Source: Thermoplasmata archaeon
GTDB lineage: Archaea; Thermoplasmatota; Thermoplasmata; Lutacidiplasmatales; UBA184
Length of the DNA: 64,000 nt
NCBI GenBank assembly: GCA_027314915.1
Contig: DAHUZZ010000005.1
Location: 1-64,000 of the forward strand
Reading direction: 5' to 3'
Made by a program: the position numbers and the translations under genes. This document shows, in pieces, positions 59,395-64,000 of the stretch. The notes under the pieces are model-generated. The model ran no database searches and was not told the origin of the DNA. It saw only the letters and a list, made by a program, of their open reading frames with translations. Every line of letters starts with the position of its first letter. The stretch's first letter is position 1.

Positions 59395-61467
59395 CTACCT
59401 CGAGAGCGAGACGAGCCGCAGGGAGAGGGAGTTGAGGACCACCGAGGTCGAGGAGAGCGCCATGGCGAGCGCTCCCGTGATGGGGAGCACGCTGTAGATG
59501 CCGAGGCCGAAGACCGGCACGAGCGCGCCCGCGGCCACGGGCAGCAGGACGGCGTTGTACCCCAGGGCCCACTCGAGGTTGCCGCGGACCTTCCCGACGG
59601 TCCGCCGTCCCAGCCGGAGCGCCAGCGCGACCCCCCGGAAGTCCGAGCGGACGAGGATCACGCCCCCCGCCTCCTTCGCGACGTCGGTCCCCGCCCCGAT
59701 GGCGATCCCCAGGTCCGCGGCCGCGAGCGCCGGGGCATCGTTGATGCCGTCGCCGACGTAGGCCACGTGTTTCCCCCGGGCGCGGTACTCCCGGAGGAGC
59801 GCGAGCTTCCCCTCGGGCCGGACCCCGGCATGCACCTCCGTGATGCCGACCTGGCGCGCGATGTGACGGGCCGCCGCTTCGTGGTCGCCCGTGACCATCA
59901 CCACGGAGATGCCGTCGCGCGCCAGGGTGGCCACCGCCTCCCGGACCCCGGGCGCCACCACGTCCGAGAATCCCAGGAGGCCGAGCGGGCGGCCCTCCTC
60001 GAGGACCACCGACCAGGTCTTGCCCTCCGACGCGACCCGTTCCGCCTCCTTCCCGAGCCCCCCGAGCTCGAGGTGCTCCTCCCGGGCCGAGGCGCCTCGC
60101 AGGATGGAGACCGTCCGGCCCCCCCGCACCCCCGTGATCCCCCGCCCCGCGTCCGCCGAGATGCCCGAGATCGGCTCCGGGGCGACCCCCTCCTGCCGGG
60201 CGAGGGCGACGACGGCCCGGGCGAGCGGGTGCTCCGACCCCCCCTCGAGGCCCGCGGCCACCGCGAGGAGACGGCGCCGGTCTTCGCCCGCCACGGGGAG
60301 CAGGTCGGTCAGCGTCGGCGCGCCCCGGGTCAGCGTCCCGGTCTTGTCGGAGAGGACCACGTCGACCCGGCTCGCCCGCTCGAGGGAATCGCGGCCCTTG
60401 AACAGGATCCCCTCCTCCGCGGCCCGGCCCGTCCCGACCACGATGGCGGCCGGCGTGGCGATCCCGAAGGCGCAGGGGCAGGCCGTGATGGCGATGGACA
60501 CGAAGACGAGGAGCGCCACGGTGAGACCCACCCCGTCGAGCAGCCAGGCGATCGAGGCCAGCGTGGCGAGGAGGAGCACGAGCGGGACGAAGACGGAGGC
60601 GATGCGGTCCGCGAGCTGCTGGAGCGGCACCCGGCTCGTCTCCGCCTCGGCCACCAGCTGCCCGATCTGGGCGAGCACGGTGTCCTCGCCGACCTTCGTG
60701 GCCTCGACGGTCAGCAACCCCTCGCCGTTGATCGCCCCGGCGATCACCGGGTCGCCGGGTCCCTTGTCGACCGGAAGGCTCTCACCGGTGAGCAGCGACT
60801 CGTCGACCGCGGACCGGCCCTCGACGATGACGCCGTCGGTGGGAAAGCGACCCCCGGGCCGCACCCGGAACCGTTCCTTCGCCTGGACCTCGGCGACCGG
60901 CACCTCGACCTCCGCGCCCCCCCGCAGGACGAGGGCGGTCGTGGGCAGGAGCTCCTTGAGCCTCCTCAGGGAACCCCGCGCCCGTTCGCGGGTGAGATGC
61001 TCGAGGTAGTTGCCCGTCAGGATCAGCGTGACGATCAGCGAGGACGCATCGAAGTAGTACGCCGGCGGCAGCCGGCTCGGGAAGAACACCACCGCCGCAC
61101 TGTAGAGGAAGGCGACGGTCGTCCCCACCGCGATGAGGACGTCCATGTTCCAGACCCGGCTCCGGATCGCGTCGACCGTTCCCCGGTAGAACTGCAGCCC
61201 CGGGTAGAACTGGACCACCGCGGCGAGGGCGAACGCGGCGTACGGCCAGTCGTGGAACGGCCCGAGGTACGTGAGCGCGATCACGGCCGCGGAGAGCGGC
61301 CAGGCGACCGCGAGCCGGCGCCTCAGCCGTGCGAGCTGCCGGGCGGGGGCCGAGAACTCCTCGAGGCACCCGGAGGCGCAGAAGTAGTAGGTCCGGTTGT
61401 CCCGGACGAGCGTGAGCTCCGCGGTCCGCTCCTCGACGAACATCCCGCAGACGGGGTCGGTCGCCAT
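59395..61467 (-). CDS. Copper-type P1B-ATPase with N-terminal YHS domain
   Basis: 690-residue heavy-metal-exporting P-type ATPase. In place of an HMA domain it starts with a YHS domain (DPVCGMFVEERTAELTL, then YYFCASGCLEEF). Eight membrane helices with ACPC in ITACPCAFGIATPAAIV, the phosphorylated Asp374 in LSDKTGTLTRG, TGES in the actuator (SLLTGESLPVDKG), HP motif SEHPLARAVV, and GDGINDAPALAAADLGIAIG. CPC-type transporters usually export Cu+. ATG 61467. It follows a 47-residue YHS protein by 27 bases, and a CGNR regulator is divergent. Confidence 0.93.
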   Translation of the reverse strand: MATDPVCGMFVEERTAELTLVRDNRTYYFCASGCLEEFSAPARQLARLRRRLAVAWPLSAAVIALTYLGPFHDWPYAAFALAAVVQFYPGLQFYRGTVDAIRSRVWNMDVLIAVGTTVAFLYSAAVVFFPSRLPPAYYFDASSLIVTLILTGNYLEHLTRERARGSLRRLKELLPTTALVLRGGAEVEVPVAEVQAKERFRVRPGGRFPTDGVIVEGRSAVDESLLTGESLPVDKGPGDPVIAGAINGEGLLTVEATKVGEDTVLAQIGQLVAEAETSRVPLQQLADRIASVFVPLVLLLATLASIAWLLDGVGLTVALLVFVSIAITACPCAFGIATPAAIVVGTGRAAEEGILFKGRDSLERASRVDVVLSDKTGTLTRGAPTLTDLLPVAGEDRRRLLAVAAGLEGGSEHPLARAVVALARQEGVAPEPISGISADAGRGITGVRGGRTVSILRGASAREEHLELGGLGKEAERVASEGKTWSVVLEEGRPLGLLGFSDVVAPGVREAVATLARDGISVVMVTGDHEAAARHIARQVGITEVHAGVRPEGKLALLREYRARGKHVAYVGDGINDAPALAAADLGIAIGAGTDVAKEAGGVILVRSDFRGVALALRLGRRTVGKVRGNLEWALGYNAVLLPVAAGALVPVFGLGIYSVLPITGALAMALSSTSVVLNSLSLRLVSLSR

Positions 61468-61494
61468 CGGCTCCCCTCCCCCGCGGGAACGGGA

Positions 61495-61638
61495 CTACTT
61501 CGCCCTGCGACGGGCCTCGAAGGTCCTCTGGCAACCGGGGTTGCAGAAGTAGACCGTCTCCCCGTCGTACGTTCCCTTCGCCGGCGCCTTCTCGGTGTCG
61601 ACCGTCATCCCGCAGACCGGGTCCTTCGCCTTCGCCAT
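61495..61638 (-). CDS. Small YHS-domain protein
   Basis: A 47-residue protein: MAKAKDPVCGMTVDTEKAPA, then KGTYDGETVYFCNPGCQRTF and a basic tail EARRRAK. This is a complete YHS domain on its own, with three cysteines that may bind copper. It resembles the YHS domain fused to the ATPase just downstream, so it could act as a metallochaperone handing metal to the pump. ATG 61638 has a TATA-like stretch in the palindrome about 27 bases upstream. Confidence 0.85.
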   Translation of the reverse strand: MAKAKDPVCGMTVDTEKAPAKGTYDGETVYFCNPGCQRTFEARRRAK

Positions 61639-61656
61639 GCTAATGCCCTCGGACCG

Positions 61657-61675
61657 AATATCAGATTAGGATATT
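61657..61675. promoter_or_regulatory. Palindrome over divergent promoters (operator candidate)
   Basis: AATATCAGATTAGGATATT has perfect 6-bp arms (AATATC / GATATT) and near symmetry in between. It covers the AT-rich core where both the YHS gene (start 61638) and the CGNR gene (start 61713) must have their TATA boxes. A regulator bound here would control both sides; the CGNR protein is the obvious candidate. Confidence 0.6.
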
Positions 61676-61712
61676 TACCCTCTTCGTCTTCGGGAGGGCG
61701 AAGGAAGCGGCC

Positions 61713-62285
61713 ATGCACCGTCCCACACCGTCGGGGGGACCCTCCCTTCCGGTCGCGTTCGCGAACACCGTCCGCTGCGACGCCTGCCGCTCGGACGATG
61801 CGCTGGCGACCCCGCGCCGCTACCGGGCGTGGGCCCGCCGGGTCGGCGGCGAGCTGCCGGAGCGGATCCCCGCCGACGACCTCGCGGCACTGCGACGGCT
61901 CCGGAGCGCGGTCACCGCCCTGCTCCGGTCCGCGATCGAACGTTCGGCCCCGCCCCGTTCCGCGCTGGACCGGCTCCGGGCGGCGGGGCGCGCGACGGTC
62001 CCCCGCCCCGTCCTCGCGTGGTCGGGGGCCGGCTGGGTCGTTCGGGAGGCCGTCCCGGACGTGCCTTCGCGGCGGCGCGTCGGGGAGATGCTGCAGGAGG
62101 CGACCACCTCCCTGCTGACCGGACCGCACCGGGAACAGCTCCGGGCCTGCGAGGGGAAGGGGTGCGCCCACTTCCTCCTCGCCCGCACCCGGGGCCAGCG
62201 CTGGTGCTCGGCGACCGGGTGCGGGAACCGGGCCCGCGTGGCCCGTCACTACGAGCGCGCCAAGCGGCGTCGTCCGGACCGATAG
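61713..62285 (+). CDS. CGNR zinc-finger transcription regulator
   Basis: 190 residues. The C-terminal part is the CGNR zinc finger: LRACEGKGCAHFLLARTRGQ, RWCSATGCGNRARVARHYER, and the N-terminal part is the ABATE-like helical region (ADDLAALRRLRSAVTALLRS). This two-domain layout is common in actinobacterial regulators and less usual in archaea. Cys22 and Cys25 in VRCDACRSD could be a second metal site. It is divergent from the copper ATPase module, separated by the palindrome, which suggests that it controls it. ATG 61713. Confidence 0.85.
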   Translation: MHRPTPSGGPSLPVAFANTVRCDACRSDDALATPRRYRAWARRVGGELPERIPADDLAALRRLRSAVTALLRSAIERSAPPRSALDRLRAAGRATVPRPVLAWSGAGWVVREAVPDVPSRRRVGEMLQEATTSLLTGPHREQLRACEGKGCAHFLLARTRGQRWCSATGCGNRARVARHYERAKRRRPDR

Positions 62286-62376
62286 CCGGTCGCGCCCGGG
62301 GGCCCGGGGGGCCGACCCGGGGCCCCGACGGAACCCCGTTCCGCCGTCGACGGCGGGCAGCCCCGCCGGCCAATCA

Positions 62377-62384
62377 TTATAAAC
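62377..62384 (+). promoter_or_regulatory. TATA box for eL41
   Basis: TTATAAAC in CATTATAAACGACC is a strong match. It lies about 43 bases before ATG 62423, so a leader of near 18 bases with GGTGGG is expected. Confidence 0.6.
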
Positions 62385-62422
62385 GACCGCCGCTAGGCCG
62401 CCGCCACGTCGGAAGCGGTGGG

Positions 62423-62530
62423 ATGAAACGCTCCTCTCGGGTCTGGAAGAAGCGCGGCCATATGCGCTGGAAGTGGCGCAAGAAGCGGATGCGCCGGCGC
62501 ATGCGGGCGCAGAAGATGCGCCACCAGTAG
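62423..62530 (+). CDS. rpl41e: Ribosomal protein eL41
   Basis: 35 residues if read from ATG 62423: an opening KRSSRVWKKRGH, then MRWKWRKKRMRRRMRAQKMR with HQ at the end. The second part, from the internal ATG 62462, is a 22-residue match to eL41 (MRxKWRKKRMRRL type). eL41 is a tiny helix bound between the ribosomal subunits. The TATA box spacing and GGTGGG just before 62423 favour the longer form, giving an N-terminal extension; the short form from 62462 cannot be ruled out. Confidence 0.72.
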   Translation: MKRSSRVWKKRGHMRWKWRKKRMRRRMRAQKMRHQ

Positions 62531-62585
62531 GGTGCTGGGGGGGACGACCCGGGACCCCGGGCGCGCGCGGTCGGATCGGCGGGGC

Positions 62586-62813
62586 TTACCAGCCCAGCCG
62601 GTCGAGCGTGCGATCGTCCCGGGTCGCCTTCTTGTACTGCTTGTAGTGGGCGCGGCAGAGGGCGGCGCGCCGACCCTCCTCCGGGAGGTCGGGGAACGCC
62701 TTGCGCACCTCCGAGCGGGCCAGCGAGCGCACGGCCCCCTCGGGGCAGCCGGCGATGTCGCACGCCGCCTCGCTCTCCGCCCCGCGCCGGCGGGGGGAGA
62801 TCGCCCCGCTCAT
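62586..62813 (-). CDS. Small putative zinc-binding protein
   Basis: 75 residues, basic. Three cysteines and one His could bind zinc: CDIAGC, then about 30 residues on [10 protein letters not shown]. The rest is helical ([15 protein letters not shown]) and ends [12 protein letters not shown]. No family recognised with certainty; small zinc-binding proteins with this shape are found in archaea and may bind nucleic acid. Its ATG overlaps the sucD stop (ATGA), so it is co-translated with the succinyl-CoA synthetase genes. Confidence 0.65.
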   Translation of the reverse strand: MSGAISPRRRGAESEAACDIAGCPEGAVRSLARSEVRKAFPDLPEEGRRAALCRAHYKQYKKATRDDRTLDRLGW

Positions 62814-63694
62814 CGCCGGCCGTGCTCCTGGAGCAGCTGGGCGACCAGGCCCGGGATCTCGTAGGGGAACTGCGCGACCCGGACCCCCGCCCCTTCGAGG
62901 GCGCGGACCTTGCTCTCGGCGGTGCCACGTCCCCGGGCGATGATGGCCCCCGCATGGCCCATCCGCTTCCCGGGCGGGGCCGACCGGCCGGCGATGTAGG
63001 CGACCACCGGCTTGTCCAGGTGGTGGTGGAGGTACTCCGCCGCCTCCTCCTCGGCCGTGCCGCCGATCTCGCCCACCATGACGATGACGTCCGTGTCGGG
63101 GTCCTCCTCGAACCAGGGCAGGGCGTCCACGAAGCTCGTGCCCACGACCGGGTCCCCGCCCAGGCCGATGCAGGTGCTCTGGCCGAGCCCCACGTCCTTG
63201 ATGCCGCTCACGATCTCGTAGGTGAGCGTCCCGCTGCGCGAGACCACGCCGACCCGGCCCGGCCGGAAGACCACGTTCGGGATGATCCCGACCTTGGCCT
63301 TGCCGGGGGCCGCGATCCCGGGGCAGTTCGGCCCGATGATCCGGGCCCCCCGGAGGCGGGCGTAGTGGTACATCGTGAGCATGTCGTGGAACGGGATGTG
63401 CTCGGTCACGACCACGGCGAGCCGGATCCCGGCGTCGACCGCCTCGAGGAAGGCATCGCGGGCGAACGGGGCCGGCACGAAGATGCAGCTCGCATTGGCC
63501 CCGGTCGTCGCGACCGCCTCTTCCACGGAGTCGAAGACCGGCACGCCGTCCACCGTCTGGCCGCCCTTCCCGGGGGTGGTGCCGGCCACCACCTTCGATC
63601 CGAACGCCTTCATCTGGACCGTGTGGACCGTGCCCTGGTGGCCGGTGATCCCCTGGACCAGCACCCGGGTGTCGCCGTCGACGAGCACGCTCAT
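62810..63694 (-). CDS. sucD: Succinate-CoA ligase alpha subunit
   Basis: 294 residues. CoA-binding Rossmann domain at the N terminus ([20 protein letters not shown]), [20 protein letters not shown] and the phosphorylated His in [19 protein letters not shown]. With the beta subunit it makes succinate, ATP (or GTP) and CoA from succinyl-CoA in the TCA cycle. The start ATG 63694 overlaps the sucC stop by ATGA. It is followed by a small zinc-binding protein in the same way. Confidence 0.95.
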   Translation of the reverse strand: MSVLVDGDTRVLVQGITGHQGTVHTVQMKAFGSKVVAGTTPGKGGQTVDGVPVFDSVEEAVATTGANASCIFVPAPFARDAFLEAVDAGIRLAVVVTEHIPFHDMLTMYHYARLRGARIIGPNCPGIAAPGKAKVGIIPNVVFRPGRVGVVSRSGTLTYEIVSGIKDVGLGQSTCIGLGGDPVVGTSFVDALPWFEEDPDTDVIVMVGEIGGTAEEEAAEYLHHHLDKPVVAYIAGRSAPPGKRMGHAGAIIARGRGTAESKVRALEGAGVRVAQFPYEIPGLVAQLLQEHGRR

Positions 63695-64000
63695 GGCCGC
63701 CCTCCGGCCGAGGCCACCGCGGCCCGGGCCGACTCCTCGAGCTCCCGGAGCGAGATCACGCCGGCCGAGCGGAGGATCGCGATCCCCTCCGTCTCGTTGT
63801 TGCCCCGGATGCGGGCGACGAGCGGGAACCGCTCGCCCTCGGGCACCTGCTTCATCGCGTCGACGAGCCCCCGGGCCACGGTGTCGCAGCGCGTGACCCC
63901 GCCGAAGATGTTGAGGAAGACCGAGGCGGGCTTCGCCCGGGCCATGAGGAGGAACGCCTGCGTCACCTTCGAGGGGTCGTCGGTCCCGCCCAGGTCGAGG
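63691..64000 (-). CDS. sucC: Succinate-CoA ligase beta subunit, 3' part
   Basis: Only the C-terminal about 102 residues lie in the window; the gene runs off the right edge. Seen: [39 protein letters not shown] and [19 protein letters not shown]. These belong to the CoA-ligase domain of the beta subunit. The stop overlaps the sucD start (ATGA), so both are produced together. Confidence 0.93.
   Translation of the reverse strand, partial: LDLGGTDDPSKVTQAFLLMARAKPASVFLNIFGGVTRCDTVARGLVDAMKQVPEGERFPLVARIRGNNETEGIAILRSAGVISLRELEESARAAVASAGGRP

Noticed and set aside
1..64000. tRNA or rRNA genes, CRISPR arrays, insertion sequences
   Set aside because: I looked for T-arm sequences with matching acceptor stems, regular spaced repeats and transposase motifs and found none. 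A tRNA or RNA search program could still detect an intron-bearing or unusual tRNA.

Overview
The window is a gene-dense, very GC-rich stretch (third codon positions almost always G or C) of an archaeal chromosome. Archaeal markers are small primase subunit PriS, FEN1 with a C-terminal PCNA-binding-like tail, both topoisomerase VI subunits, Trm5, Rio1 next to a Dim2/Pno1-type KH protein, archaeal-type phosphoglycerate mutase, a DPH6-type ATPase, eL41, GGPP synthase and geranylgeranyl reductase. A thermopsin-type protease and an 11-subunit complex I lacking NuoEFG fit the Thermoplasmatota. Topo VI argues against the classical Thermoplasmatales, which lack it, so a mesophilic or moderately acidophilic high-GC sister lineage is the best guess (inference). 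I see no tRNA or rRNA gene, CRISPR array, insertion sequence or integrase.

Layout. 0.2-8.3 kb: GNAT, PEP synthase, Trm5 and ApgM, a zinc-ribbon membrane protein and an aldo/keto reductase. 8.3-13.4 kb: a very large type IV pilin-like surface protein, then a tandem ribbon-helix-helix protein upstream of a truncated, divergent FtsZ-like GTPase, a 54-residue membrane protein and a PAC2 protein. 13.5-20.4 kb: FEN1, formiminotransferase-cyclodeaminase, the riboflavin-pathway reductase, an FAH-family hydrolase, and the rio1-KH-priS operon on the other strand. 20.5-33 kb: accessory enzymes and membrane proteins (HExxH protein, YkgJ-like, NDH-2, MarC, peroxiredoxin, TMEM175-like channel, OsmC, S9 peptidase, thermopsin). 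33-41 kb: DPH6-like, CDF transporter, NfeD with two stomatin-like proteins, RnfD-like protein, enoyl-CoA hydratase. 41-53.7 kb: nuoABCDHIJKLMN followed without a gap by geranylgeranyl reductase and GGPP synthase. 53.7-58.5 kb: small membrane protein, nitrilase, top6B-top6A. 58.5-64 kb: two unknowns, a copper-ATPase/YHS module divergent from a CGNR regulator, eL41, a small zinc-binding protein and sucD-sucC (sucC runs off the end).

How it works together. Energy metabolism dominates. NuoI carries four 4Fe-4S motifs and NuoEFG are absent, suggesting an electron donor other than NADH (for example ferredoxin), while a separate NDH-2 could oxidise NADH. Isoprenoid genes in the same transcription unit may supply saturated lipid or quinone tails. 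PEP synthase and ApgM serve gluconeogenesis. Many first-of-operon genes have a TATA-like box about 26-31 bases before the start codon, which implies leaderless mRNAs; internal genes are joined by ATGA, GTGA or TTGA overlaps, and the nuo operon has a leader with GGAGG.

The most interesting points are the RHH/FtsZ-like pair, the pilin-anchored surface protein, the four-cluster NuoI, the NfeD/short-SPFH/long-SPFH cluster, and a near-perfect palindrome spanning the divergent promoters of the copper module.
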